A DNA stretch of 64,000 nucleotides. Source: Gentiana macrophylla. Its lineage: Eukaryota; Streptophyta; Magnoliopsida; Gentianales; Gentianaceae. The translations under genes were made by a program, and so were the position numbers. The DNA lies in the NCBI GenBank assembly GCA_026214975.1, contig CM047806.1:99875832-99939831 (forward strand). The letters are read 5' to 3'. Positions within the stretch are counted from its first letter, which is position 1, and each line of letters starts with the position of its first letter. Shown one piece after another: positions 10,564-22,460 of the stretch. The notes below the pieces were generated by a model, which did no database searches, was not told where the DNA came from, and worked only from the letters and a program-made list of their open reading frames with translations.

Positions 10564-13500
10564 CTATTGTCTTCTTTCTCTTACTTCCCTTGCTTTCTCC
10601 AGTTGCTCTTGATAGATTCTTATCTCTCTGATCATTTCTCTCATCCATTCATTTTCCATAAGAGAGAAATCAATGTGAGGATTCACTTCTTTCCACCATT
10701 TCCATGCTTCAGGCAGAGTGAGATTGATCTGATGTACTCTGAAGCCTAAACGCATGTAAACTTCCTTAAATTCATTCAGTGACTCCTTTGCATTGGTGGT
10801 AGGTAAAGTCCTTTCACCTCTACCACCTCTTCCACCTCTTCCACCTCTATGTGCAGCTCTCAAGGCTTTAACCCTTGTTTCCCAAAACTTAAGTCCCAGA
10901 AAGGAATAAGTCCCTCATGGAAACCTTTATCATGGTAAGGTCTTCTTTTGCTATTGTAGACCTTCTTGTATTCTCTGAGAAGATCATCAGTAAGTGGAAG
11001 TCTGCCAGGTGTAGGTTCCCTAAAAGCATTGGTGTCATCTTCCCATCTTTTCTTAGCAAAGATTCTAGCGACCCTCTTTTACTCTTTTGCTTTGTTTGGC
11101 TCTCTTCCCCCTTATTGACATCATCAACAAAACGGGACAGCAGGCCATGAATACTCTCCTGTGTGGTGACAAGAGTACTCAGTTGTCCTTCCATAATTTC
11201 AGTTCTTGTATCAACTGCAGTAATCCGTTCTTGCATAGTTTGCTCCAGTAGATTGATCATTTCAATAATCTTTGGATCCAATCCAGTAGGTTGAGGTGTT
11301 TCAGCAGGCTTAGTCACAGTAGACTTGTGAGCTCCAGCAAGCTTATCAAGTTTCTGGTGGATGGCTTCAAGTTGATCTTTCAGAAACTTCTCCTTTATTG
11401 TATTTCCTTGTCTGATCCCCTTTACATCCAGAGCAAGGTCAGCAAGAGCATATTGGGTGGATGTAATATTGGAAGCAACAGTTTCAGTAGTTCTTCCTCT
11501 ATTCTCCACTAAATTCATTAAGTCTTCAAACCTCTGCTCTTGCCTTTCCAGTTGAGTTCTTAACCTTGTTATGTCATTTTTGACAGCCCTCAACTCTTCC
11601 ACAACCTCTTCTGGTACCCCACCAGCCATATGTCCAGCAGCTTCATTAGCATGCTCTTCAACATTGTATTGTGCCCTTTGTCTGCTGACAAACATGGCAA
11701 AGCTCATGTCTATTCCAGTAGGGTTAGGACCCTGAAACTCCTCTAGAATAGGATCTAGGGCAGGTCCCTCAAAAATGGAAACAAATGTCTGTTGTGGTTC
11801 ATCATCAACATTTTCTTCTTCATGCACTTGAAATTCTTCATCACTGTAATCATAGTCCAGCAGCTGCTGATCCTCATCGATAACAGCAGTCTGCTGACCA
11901 TATTTCCCTACAGTGGTCTTGTCTCCAGTAGGCTCCACTACAGCAGCTTGTTCAACAACAACAGCAGGGGTTTCCTCCAAACCCAGAGATAGTTCCAACC
12001 TTTGTCCAGTCTTTGTTTGAGACTCAAAGACCTTTGTACCTCTGTTCCAACCTTTGTTCAGTCTTTATGCTGAGTCTCGCAGCCCTAAACCTCTGCTCGG
12101 ATCTACGATCTCTCGATCATCAGTATGCTCAGCAGGTTCTTCAACAAATAAAGCATCTGAAACACCAACCAGTCTGTTGCCTCCAGAATTTATCCCATCA
12201 TTTATTAAGGCCTCCAGACCATCTATGGTGATATTTTCCACATCCTCATCCATTTGTCGATCTGCTTTGGCCTCGTGAGACTTACCAATATCAATGGACT
12301 GTTGTACACTTGGTTCATTTAATAAAGCAGTCCCACTGACTCCTCTTGGACCAGAGGGATAATCACCACCAAAGTCAGATGATGAATCATCACTGTCTGA
12401 TTCATCTCTAGGATCTCTGAACTTGATACCCTCTTCCTTCTTTTGTTGATCAAGGAGATCTATCAATCTAGCTTCCAACAGAGAGGTATCAACCAAATCC
12501 AGCAGATTCTCCACTCCTAATTTCTCAAAAGCCCAATCCTCAAAATCATCATTGGTTCTGCGCTTGTCTTTTGTCTTTTATAAAACCAAACTTCCATCGA
12601 AGTAATCGGCTACAATTTGAGCTTTGATCAACATACCCTTCTTTTGTCTTTTTCTCTTTTCTTTCAAAGGGCATAGTTGGCTTTCTAGGAGCTGTCTGTC
12701 CACTCTGCTGACCTCCAAAGGTCTCAACCAGCAAAGTCATAGTTTCTTCAACAGATGCCTCTAGGTCAGTAGGTTGCTCAGGTTGTATATTTGTACCTAC
12801 TACCTCCATCTGTTCCATACTGGGTTCCCCCTGACTAACATGCTCATCAGCCGGGTTAGCAACAGATTGCTCTTCCCCCTGACTTCTTGTAAAACTTGCA
12901 GGGTCTTGTACTAAGTTTTCAACTTCCACAACAGGTACAGACTCAGTAGTCTGATGTGGTTCTTCAATAAGTTGCTCAACAACAACATGTGGCTTTCAAG
13001 AGCTTAGCTTAGCGGCTTTACGGGGAAGGAATCGGCAACTTCACGACGAGGCTCAGTGCGTGACTGCATGTGATTCTCCAGTAGGTTGCTCAACAACAAC
13101 CTTTACTATCTCAGTAGGATTAATAATTGTTAAAGGTTCAAATTCTCAATAGCCTCTGCTTCTTCTTCTTCCTTTTGAGCCTCTAGAGTCCTCAATTCTT
13201 TCCCTTTGCCATGTTTCTTTTTCTTGGCAATCTCTTTCATTCTTTTGGGAAGTTGCTCTGATTTAGCTTCATGACTTTCCTCTTTCTCTCGGCTTTCTTA
13301 CATTTTGCTCCTTTAAGATTTCAAAGCATGATCTCCTTCTTTGCAACTACTGATGAGGTCATAACCTCAATTTCAGCTGGACCCTCAGCAGACTCATCAT
13401 TCTCTGCTGTTTGCTTTCTAGTCTTCATAGGCTTTAACATTTCTGTTATTTTTCTTGTATCAACAGCCTTTCTCTTCTCAACAGACTTCTTGGGTGCAGC

Positions 13501-14333
13501 AGACTTAGAAACTTTCTTAATCTGCTCACCACCAGCATCATCATCATCTCCACCATCATCATCACTTTGTGTAGCCTCATCATCCACATCTTCATCATCA
13601 TCCAAGCCAGGAACAGGAGTAGCAACTTCTGGCATGTATCTGGATTTGTTAATCTTTTCAGAAAAGATATCAGGTATCTGAAAATGATTCAATAAGGTCT
13701 GAATTAGTAGACCTAAGGGCTTGACCTTTGACTTCCTTATACCATCTCTATCTTCAATAAACACCTTCTTCATGTAGTGTACAAAGAATCCAGCCCAATC
13801 AAACTTCATACTTTGCAGATGATGATCAGCAGGTCTATTTTAGGTCCCCACAATGTATCTAGACTCCCAACAAATCCCAAAATGGTCTTTGTAATCAATT
13901 TGCTCAGCAAGTTATACTCATAACCAATATACTTCACATTAATGCCTAGATTTGAAGCAATTGTATCATCTGTATTTATTGAATCCACAAACCTCATTCT
14001 TGGTATATTCATTGCTTCTGGATTGGTGGGTGCATTGTTTCCAGGTGCAAATTTAAATACTTCTCTCAGTAGGTCTGAAGATATTTCAATCTCTCTTCCA
14101 TTAACAGTTGTAGTGAAGGCCTCTCTACCTTCATGTATGACAATGTTTCTCAAAAATTCCAACACATTGACATAAGAGATTCGTTCCAATCTTTTGTTGA
14201 TAACACCTTCAAACCCAGCAATCCGTCTGATTCTTCGTCCAATATTAATGGCCAGTTCAGTAGAGTGACAGTAAGTCACATAACCTCTTACACTTTGACT
14301 GGTGCCAATATGAACATCATCCTTCTTTGCCAT
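10564..14333 (-). pseudogene. Third ORF (env-like/ORF3) of the SIRE-type copia element, broken
   Basis: This ORF lies between RNase H and the 3' LTR, where SIRE/Maximus elements carry an extra ORF often called env-like. The likely start Met-Ala-Lys-Lys-Asp is at 14333. The N-terminal part (about 175 residues) is a folded-looking domain with V-N-V-L-E-F-L-R and R-E-V-F-K-F-A-P. Then come M-K-F-D-W-A-G-F-F-V-H, a very acidic Asp-rich tract (near 13560-13620), a Lys-rich tract, and a long Glu/Gln-rich region. The largest uninterrupted piece, 369 codons (10889-11998), looks coiled coil (repeated L-E-R-Q-E-Q and D-Q-L-E-A-I-H-Q-K-L-D patterns). The last piece has an R-G-G-R-G-G-R-G-G-R run. Frame breaks lie near 13830, 13000-13320, 12530, 12030 and 10876. 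I see no clear signal peptide or transmembrane segment, so an envelope role is not supported. Confidence 0.7.
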
Positions 14334-15129
14334 TGTTTTAAGAAAAAGATGAAGAAGATAGCTTGCAAATCTGTGTTCACACAGTGTATACGCAGAGAAA
14401 ATCAATCTGAGTTTTTGAAAGTAACTTCTGTGTGTAGGTCTGTATATATAGACAGAGGGTAGTTGTAACTGTAAGAGCATGTATTGTGGGATTAACCACA
14501 ATTAAATCTGAGTGAATGCTGTCTTGACACGTGGCCCATTACTTTTTCATAACGTTTTGTAACCGTTAGATCGTGTAACTATGGTTACAATGATATAATA
14601 AATATCCCGCCATTTGCTTTTTGACTTTTGTAAGTTTGACTGTATAAAATTTCCTTCAGCAGCCTGCTGACAATTATGCCTCAGCAGCCTGCTGATAGGG
14701 TCACTCTGCTGATCTTCTATTCCTCCTTGTTTTGTTCAATTGATAAAACAAGATGAAGTTTAATACCAATGATTGATCTGTCAAGTGAGCTCACCCAACA
14801 GGACAAAGACCAATCCCCTTGGAAACTTCATTTGCTCAACTGTCCAAACATAAATAAGTATATGGAATTATTGATACCAATGACTAGTCTGCTAAGTGAG
14901 CTCACCCAACATAGCAAAGACTAATCCCCTTGGTGAATTCAGATACCTTTCTGTGATCAAAGATGTATCAGTCAACTTTTATAATTCCAAGTTCGGTCCT
15001 TAGTTTAGCAAATCTTTCACTATCCAGTGATTCAACATATATCCATCAGTAATCCATTAAGCACTATCTCGTAGTAGAACCAAAGTGTTTGTGGATAATT
15101 TTTCATGTGGAAATCGTAAAAGATTCAAA
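14334..15129 (-). other. Spacer between RNase H and ORF3 of TE3, with a tandem repeat
   Basis: This is a non-coding spacer. It holds an imperfect direct repeat at 14764-14822 and 14875-14932 (period 111 bp, sharing AGTGAGCTCACCCAACA and ATCCCCTTGG). A cluster of CAGCAGCCTGCTGA motifs lies at 14655-14715. Confidence 0.7.
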
Positions 15130-16796
15130 TTATGTGAAAATATCGACAAGTTGATCTTCAGTGAGGATATAAAGAACCACCACATCTTTCTTTTCAACAT
15201 GATCTCTTATAAAGTGACATCTTACATCAATATGCTTGGTTCTTGAGTGCAAAACAGGATTTTCTGTGATTGCAATTGCACTTGTGTTGTCACACATTAT
15301 AGGAATTTCTCTTTCTTCAATTCTATAATCCCTTAACTGTTGTCTCAACCACAGTATTTGTGCACAACAACTTCCAGCAGCAATATATTTAGCTTCAGCA
15401 GTGGAAGTTGATTTAGAATTCTGTTTCTTGCTAAACCAGGAGACTAGTCTATTTCCCATTAATTGGCAGGTTCCTGTGGTGCTTTTTCTATCAATATTGC
15501 ATCCAGCATAATCAGAATCTGAGTAGGATATAACCTTGAAACTTCCATCTTTTGAATACCATATCCCTACTCCCAAAGTCTCTTTTAGATACTTGAGAAC
15601 TCTTTTACTGCAGGCTAAATGACTTTCTTTAGGTTTTGATTGAAATCTTGCACAAACACCTCTGAGAAAGGATATATCGATTCTGGCTGGCGGTGAGTCT
15701 GTAATTTGCGCTATCATCCTTCACGTATAAGGTCTGATCAACATCTTAGCCATCTTTGTCTTCATCCAATCTAATGTTTGTACTCATAGGAGTTGGTACT
15801 TTGGTGCTGTTTTCCATACCAAATTTCTTCAGTAGCTCCTTGGTTTACTTGGTTTGATGAATGAAGATTCCATACTCATTTGGAATTTACTTTTCATCAG
15901 ATTTGCAAATTTTTCACAAAGTAACTCATTTTCAGAACCAAATATTAAGTCATCCACATAAATTTGTACCAGCAGGGTGCTGTTTCCTTTATTGATTCTA
16001 AAAAGAGTCTTGTCAATGGTACCTTTTGTAAAACCATTGTCCATCAAGAATTGAGATAGAGTCTCATACCATGCTCTTGGTGCTTGTTTCAAACCATAAA
16101 GTTCTTTGTTAAGTATATACACTTTATCTTCTTGATTTTTAACTTCAAATCCAGGAGGTTGCTGAACATAGACCTCCTCTTCCAGAATGCCATTCAAAAA
16201 TGCACTCTTGACATCCATCTGATATACCTTGAAGTTTTTATAAGCAACATATGCCAAGAATAATCTTATATCTTCCAATCTTGCAACAGGTGCATATGTC
16301 TCATCAAAATCTATTCCTTCTGCTTGAGATTAGCCTTTTGCTACAAGTCTGGCCTTATTCCTCACAATGGTATCAGATTCATCTAATTTGTTTCTGTATA
16401 CCCATTTTGTACCAATTATGTTTGCATGATTAGGCCTTTCCACTAGTGTCCAAACTTGATTTCTTTCAAATTCATTCAACTCTTCTTGCATAGCAATTAT
16501 CCAATATGGATCTGAAATTGCTTTTTCAATAACTTTAGGTTCCATTTGAGATAGAAAACAAGTAAACATTGCTTCTAACTGTCTTCTAGTCCTCACACCT
16601 TGCTGTATGTTGCCAATGACTTGTTCAAAGGGGTGATCCCTTAACCATTGTGGATTAGTTAGATTGATTTTCGAACATCATCTTGATAGGTCTCTTTGTT
16701 TCTTCAACAGAGGGTTCAATGATCCTTGAACTCCTTCGATTGTTGCACCGGTAGTGTTACCACAGGTGTTCAAAGAAAGCGGTAATCGAAACCCTT
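15130..16796 (-). pseudogene. TE3 pol: RT and RNase H (copia, SIRE/Maximus-like), cut by the gap
   Basis: On the minus strand from 16796 downward there is the integrase-RT linker, then the RT start (16596-16330: D-P-Y-W-I-I-A-M-Q-E-E-L, then G-T-K-W-V-Y-R-N-K and A-R-L-V-A-K-G). The RT core follows (16278-15829: [22 protein letters not shown] and the catalytic Y-V-D-D-L-I-F-G). RNase H is at 15717-15130 (S-Y-S-D-S-D-Y-A-G, S-T-A-E-A-K-Y-I-A, H-I-D-V-R-C-H-F-I-R-D-H and T-E-D-Q-L-V-D-I-F-T). The frame is broken near 16300 and 15720-15830. The rest of integrase, protease and gag would lie beyond the scaffold gap and are not seen on its other side. These enzymes copy the element's RNA to DNA in cytoplasmic particles. 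Confidence 0.9.
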
Positions 16797-16896
16797 NNNN
16801 NNNNNNNNNNNNNNNNNNNNNNNNNNNNNNNNNNNNNNNNNNNNNNNNNNNNNNNNNNNNNNNNNNNNNNNNNNNNNNNNNNNNNNNNNNNNNNNN
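16797..16896. other. Assembly gap (100 N)
   Basis: Exactly 100 unknown bases are given, the usual placeholder for a gap of unknown length. TE3 pol stops at its left edge and unrelated sequence begins at its right edge. Several kilobases (TE3 gag, protease, integrase and 5' LTR) may be missing here, or the two sides may be mis-joined. Confidence 0.99.
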
Positions 16897-17308
16897 GGAT
16901 CCAAAAGGAAAACAGAGACGGATTTTGAAGCAGCTTCCTCCACCCGAAGGTAGTCGGTCTGCCTATTGCACTCCACAGCTTCTGGCATATAAAGATATTG
17001 CAAGTACAATTGCAAAGCCAAACACTCGAAAGTTATCAACAGAAATCAAAGCTGATCCAGCTTCTCAAAATAACTCAAATTTATACAAAGAAAAACTACA
17101 ACCAGTCAAGAAGTTTCCAATGATAAATTTAACAAGTCAACTAAATGTGTATTGCCACCTGCTATTTGATGCTAACCATGTCTCTACACGTGAAGAACAA
17201 TGTATATCGAATCATCAGCAGGACGGCTTAAACATAGTTCGGGCCGTAGACGTGTCTCGACTGAGGTTCCACGCAGACCGCCGTGAGAGCCTCCTTATCC
17301 TAAATTAG
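16897..17308 (+). other. Unidentified open stretch right of the gap
   Basis: A plus-strand frame is open from the gap edge to a stop at 17306-17308, about 136 codons without an internal stop. Its start would lie in the gap. The translation begins D-P-K-G-K-Q-R-R-I-L-K and includes a P-P-P-E-G-S-R-S-A-Y segment. It is rich in Lys, Ser and Asn and matches no retrotransposon domain I know. It could be an exon fragment of a host gene, a captured fragment or chance. Composition changes after about 17170, so the coding-looking part may end there. I do not assign a function. Confidence 0.25.
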
Positions 17309-17944
17309 CACACACGCTTATGATATAAGATCATTACGAATGTGATCTTGAATATCCTTTTACCTATTGTGTCCGGTAGATCCCAATATTTTAAACCTAT
17401 CCATGATTATCTCCCTAAATTAAATGGGTTAACGATATATAATCCTTAAGAGATTCGCACAAGCAATAAGATTTCCTAGTGCTTGTGATGTGTCTCCTTC
17501 ATATAAATGATCCTAAGGAATTACGAGATACTTGATTCCTAATTGATTACAAGATACATAGGCAACTTGAGATACCACTTATCTGTGTGGAAGCTCACTG
17601 AAAACTAATCAAACACTCCTCCGCTTAGGGTTTTGATCTCGTTATCTCGTCACTAGGGCTTATCTGGCCATAGCACTGAGATCTAGACGAGATCCAAAGA
17701 TCGCCGTTAGTAAGGGCAGTATGAACTCACTTCAAAAAAAGTTAACTTGACAGGTGATACAGTGAATTTAAATGAAGTAATGACTTACGCAGGCTTCCGT
17801 AGATACTCAATGTCGTGAATAAGTTCTCTTAATCTCCTGTTGCAAAGGCTGCTTGGTCCAGTGATAGTGAGAGAGCAAAGAATGACAGCCCAGAAACCAT
17901 GTTTTTCTAGGAGGCCACCAACATATTTTCTCGGGGTGTCGTAA
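17309..17944. other. No recognisable gene
   Basis: I see no coding motif, RNA gene or clear repeat edge in this stretch. Phrases such as GGGTTTTGATCTCG and ACGAGATACTTGAT are of a kind seen in decayed LTRs, but no border can be set. Confidence 0.4.
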
Positions 17945-18480
17945 TCTCGCTTGACTTCTCTATACTAGTAAGACTAAAAATATTTTGAGCTTCCAATATA
18001 TTTTATTTGGATTAATTTGTTCAAATGGGATGTTTCTTCTTTGATCAACTCCATATTTTTGGTCGGCAAGGACTATATCATCTACATAGCAACCAAGGTC
18101 AGTAATGAAGTTGTCATCATTACCTTTTCATGAATAAACCGGTGAGTCATGTTTAATTTGAGTATGAGCCGCCGATCAGCCAAAGCAACGCAGAAGATTA
18201 AAGTTCCATTATCGCACTAGCTTGTTTCTACCATGAAGTGGATCTGATAACTGCAAGGTGACTCTGATTTTTCTGGTTTGATAAACTGGTAGACATCATA
18301 TACAATTTCCTCCTCATAAATTCCATGAAGGAAGTAATATATTCAATGTCCACTGGTGTAGAACATATCTTTAGCAATCGCAATAAAGATGGAGAGTTCT
18401 CGATTGTCAGGATTTTTGCTATTGGAGAAAAAGTCTCCTGAATCAGCCTATACCAAAAGCTTGTGTGTAGTCTTTGCAAC
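17945..18480 (-). pseudogene. Decayed copia reverse transcriptase (TE5)
   Basis: On the minus strand the frame at 18479-18228 carries E-T-F-S-P-I-A-K, the copia RT start motif, with E-F-M-R-R-K-L-Y-M-M further on in place of the usual E-E-V-Y-M. Downstream, TATGTAGATGATATAGTC (plus positions about 18071-18088) encodes the catalytic Y-V-D-D-I-V, followed by L-A-D-Q. Stops and frameshifts interrupt it throughout. Its sequence is unlike that of TE3, so it is a separate copia element. With the integrase remnant at 19.35-19.69 kb it has the correct copia order, integrase before RT. Confidence 0.75.
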
Positions 18481-19345
18481 CAACTCCAGCTTTTATATAT
18501 TTCTATTGAACCATCACCTTGTACTTGACTCAGAAACCCATTTCCGCTGCCATTAATTGATTTTTTTCAGGAAGATCCACTATTTCCCCAAGTGTTTGTA
18601 GCTTCTGTGAGCATCTATTTCTTTTACATTGCTCTCTTCTATTTTTCGATGCAAGACTCGCATGCATTATAAGTGTCTCGCTCCTTAATGGTATATATGG
18701 ATAGTACATACTTTCTAAGGTGAGTATTTAAACTTTTGCATAACTCGAATTTTTTTTGGAAAAGCATGTGGTGTGAGGCCGACACTTCGTACCACATACA
18801 TACTCAAGTTGAGATAATTAGGCTGTGTGCTTTTGATCTGTAAGATCTTCTTTGTACACCAGCATCAAAGGATTGAAAAGATGATGACCGTCAGAATCCT
18901 AGTTTGTATCTAGCTGAGTGTTTGTTTCAAGATTCACGAATTGCTGATTGTGCATTAGAACTAGATAAACCAAAAATCATCGTATAGCAAAGCATGTAGT
19001 ATTCAAGTTGATTTTCATGTCTCAGATATAAGTGTGAGAAACCAACTCACGAAACAACATTCCAAGATATAAAAATGTCTCTAGTGTGGAAAGTCAAACA
19101 GAGTGTATCCCTCCTTTAATATTAGTAGCTTGCCCTAGATTTACACAAGTTCTTGCCCTAGAATCAAACTTGGTTTTGCTTGCTTGCAAAGTGGGGAAGA
19201 AAAACAAGACATCCAAAACCTTTCTAAATCGTACACAAAAGTCTGTCACAGCTATATAGAATGAATGAGGGTCTTGTTATCTAACAAGCGGTGTGCAGTG
19301 ATATTTATAGCTTTAAATAACATGCAAGATACAAAACTTCAATAG
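18481..19345 (-). other. Region between integrase and RT remnants of TE5
   Basis: The distance is about that expected for the integrase C-terminal part and linker of a copia element, but no clear motif remains. No other gene is visible. Confidence 0.35.
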
Positions 19346-19690
19346 GGGTGTAAGAGACTGAGATTAAAATTGAAAGCCCTAGCCATATTTAGAATATGTT
19401 GATGCTTCCTCTCAACTACCCTGCTTTGTTCAGTGTGTGTACACAACTAGTTTGGTGGCTAATATTCTTTCAAAGATAGTATTCAATCATTTGAAACTCT
19501 AAACCATTATCACTTCTCATAATTTTCACAATAGCATTAAACCGAGCCCAAAATATAATTGCAAAAGGATAATCAAAGGTCCTGACTGACTTCCTCTTTC
19601 AAGAGATATACCCAAGCATATCCGCTTGTCATCCACAATGGTCAAGAAATAATGTCTATCATAATCACGATCTTCATTACCCGTAGCTAT
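19346..19690 (-). pseudogene. Decayed copia integrase core (TE5)
   Basis: On the minus strand the motifs run in order: H-Y-F-L-T-I-V-D-D (first catalytic Asp region), Y-A-W-V-Y-L-L-K, then R-S-D-N-G-L-E-F (second catalytic Asp, near 19495-19518), S-C-V-H-T and V-E-R-K-H-Q-H-I-L-N-M-A-R-A (catalytic Glu region). Several frameshifts separate them. This is the DDE core that joins cDNA to host DNA. The element is clearly inactive, and protease and gag are not seen upstream because a different LTR-like block begins near 19.79 kb. Confidence 0.8.
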
Positions 19691-19789
19691 ACTCGATTCC
19701 TCGTAATCTTGAACTTATACTTCAAATAACATATCCAAATCTTCAACTAAAACTCCCTTTGTTTCAGAACTGCTTCGTGTAGCAATGAT

Positions 19790-21100
19790 TTCAATCTCGC
19801 TTATGAACGAATATATACAAGGTTCCTTGAGCTTCAGTCATGCACTTACAAGATACAAACACCACAAAAATAAAATAAAACAGCTTAACGGCTTGCAGTA
19901 AAATCTTGCACCGAATAGTAGGCTCTAACGATAACAGCAAAGTACAAAGTTGATGCAAGATAGTGGAAAGCAAGGTCATATCCCAAGAGGAATCAATCGA
20001 GTACCGAGTCATTTTCAAATTAGTTTAGGTTAATCGCAAGGTGGATCACGCTTTAATTAACACTAGAATGTAATGTAAACTAATGATAAAAGAGAAATAA
20101 ACATAGCCAAACCATGATCCAATTTTACTTTCGCCTCTAATCGATTAATCGAAATGAGTATTACTAACCAACCAACCAACATAACAAATATATCGACTCA
20201 TTCGTAAAAGTGCGAACTCCTAAAGTAGTGTAAGTTCATGCAACAATCAAACACCATTTGACCGGGTTCAACAGCTTCTCCTTAAGAATTTAATTGACCT
20301 AAAACAAGATTAAGAACTAGAGCCGCTCGATTCACACCGATAAATCTCGTTACTCCAAATGAATCTAAACAACCTACCAATTGTAAATAACCATCTAAGA
20401 ACCCTTTTCTCACACTCCTTCGTAATATACATTTATAAAAGTGGTGTGTGTGTTTATGAACTAGGTGTACAAGCTAAATCAAGCATTAAGAAGAAGTTCT
20501 AAGACCTTTGACTATTGCCGATACATCTACAATTAAGCACTCGCTATTCCAACTTCATCAATTAAAGTGGGATTTCATCAATATTTATACTGAATTAGCT
20601 TATGGTAAATATTTAGCTACTCATTATAACTACAAAAGCAAGAATCAAAACAAGAAATTAAAGTCATAAATGTAAAAGGAAATGGAATTAATTACCAAAA
20701 TGCAAAAAGTTAAGATTACTTCAATCCAATACAAACCTCATTGTCAATCGGGGAAGAAGAAGACTTCAAAATGATAAAAATCCAAAGAGTGAGCTAGAAT
20801 GTAAGCTTGAAGAAGTTTAATCTAAGAGAATATCAGGTAAAGAGTGAATCTATGGATCAAAATTGTGAAATTCGCCAAAGTGGATCTCACCTTAAAAGTA
20901 TGCCATAAGATGTGTGTCTAAAATCATTCAAAATATATTTATACGCCCTCAAAATATGTGCGTAAAATTGGCTTACTGCGGCTTTTGTCGAACATTTGGG
21001 TTCGCTTAAGCAAAGCATAGAACAAGGTTGATTCGATTCTATTAGGCTTTCGCGCCTCTGACCTTCCTTTTATACTGCATATTCTCCTGATCGTAGACAT
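19790..21100 (-). repeat. LTR-like block, Tat/Athila gypsy style; borders uncertain
   Basis: The block shares layout and phrases with the solo LTR at 8-10 kb (TCCCAAGAGGAA, CATAGCCAAACCATGATCCAA) and has a minus-strand TATA-like ATAAATAT near 20935-20942. It has no coding motif. I could not find matching TG/CA ends with a target duplication, so the limits are approximate and it may be truncated. Confidence 0.4.
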
Positions 21101-21879
21101 GTCAATGTTGATGTTTCCTTAGTGCCTCGCTAAAGCTCTGGCGCAGGCCAACATTGTCGTGAACTTGTCGATCATTCTGCTGCCTACAACAGAAAATGAA
21201 CAACCTTGGCACGCGCCAAGCTTGAAACTTCCAAATTATATCATTTTGTTTCCCCAAAGCGCACTCCGATCTTATTTGGCACGCGCTAAACATTTCAAAC
21301 TTCACACTCTTCACATTTCTGGGCTTTTCCAATCTCGAGCATTGGTTTTGCCTTTCTAAACCTCATTCCTTGTCTCCCACGCCACGAGTCACCCATTTCC
21401 CGTGATTTCAAATGACAACCAACAAAGCCGGGCGAATTCGCAAGAAAGATAGGACTTGAATAGGGTTAAAACACCGTAAATGCCAAGGTTTCCTGCCTAT
21501 GTTATGGTTCACCTCTAAGTGAGCATGCAATGCGATTTTACCTTTAATTGGTCTCAGGCAAGTACCTAAATGAGCCAAAATTGTCGAACGGGTGTTAAAA
21601 CGCATCGAGTATAGTAAGGTTGACTCTCATCATGCACCGAGGTAATGGAAATGGCCTAATTTTTTCATGAACCCCAAAATAGAATAGACCAACCTCGTGT
21701 GTAGAGGAACAAGTCGCTCGGCTATAAAAGTACTTTAACCTCGCTTACCTTCTACCCTCGATATTGCCTCATATTCTTGAAGAAAATCGCTAAACGGTTG
21801 AAGGTCTCTTTATGACATCTCGCTGAAAACTACCACATCATCTGCCACGCTGGCTATAGGATCCACATCCCTGATGATA
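21101..21879. other. No recognisable gene
   Basis: The phrase GGCACGCGC(C/T)AA occurs twice (21208 and 21278). No domain, RNA gene or repeat border is evident. It may be the continuation of the LTR-like block. Confidence 0.35.
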
Positions 21880-22460
21880 GAAATTTAAGCACTGGATTTC
21901 GTTCCATTAAACTAATCAGCCGCCTCTGAAGAACGAAAAACATCCTATTAACCATAACGGAAATCCAATAAGTACCAATCAAATGATATATCAAGCCCAC
22001 TGCCTTTTCTTGAAGCCGTGACGCAAGCAAATATATTCAAAAGGAAGTATCACTCCACTCTATCATAGGCTTTTTCCATTTCATGTTTTAGAAAATATTT
22101 CATGACAGGTTTTCTTCCCTGAAATCATGAGCAAGATCTTGAGCAACCAAGATATTGTCTATAATATATCTTCCTGAACAAAACCACTTTTCATCTTGGA
22201 GACTAAACAGGGCATAAACATGTTAATTCGAGCCACAAAATTTATGATATATATTTAATAAAACCGTGCACAAAGAAACCGGCCTAATGTCCTTCCAGCT
22301 CAATGCGCCCACTTTTTTATGCCTCAAAACATCTGTACCAATAACATCCCAACACACTTGAAAAAGGTAGCAGTAAACCCATCCAGCCAATCCATCAATA
22401 TTCTATACCTACACAGACTCTTCAAAGAACTCTCGAAAAATCTTCCATTTTCTTTCTAAT
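21880..22460 (-). pseudogene. L1-type LINE reverse transcriptase remnant
   Basis: Read on the minus strand across frameshifts, the conserved plant L1 RT blocks appear in order: D-G-F-T-A-T-F-F, then R-P-V-S-L-C-T-V-L-Y-K-I, then an M-K-S-G-F-V-Q-E segment, D-N-I-L-V-A-Q-D-L and finally E-K-A-Y-D-R-V-E-W. These are the fingers and early palm motifs of non-LTR RT. The catalytic F-A-D-D block and the endonuclease are not in the fragment. It is an old 5'- and 3'-truncated copy. Confidence 0.75.

Noticed and set aside
10889..11998. Intact host gene for a coiled-coil protein
   Set aside because: It is flanked by in-order pieces of the same element, between copia RNase H and the polypurine tract, and is one fragment of its third ORF.
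12980..13080. Foreign insert inside the SIRE-like ORF3
   Set aside because: The composition changes locally, but no terminal repeats or target duplication were found, so sequence decay or error explains it as well.
16754..17308. Open frame running across the N gap
   Set aside because: The unknown bases make the join meaningless. Only the part right of the gap is kept, as unidentified.
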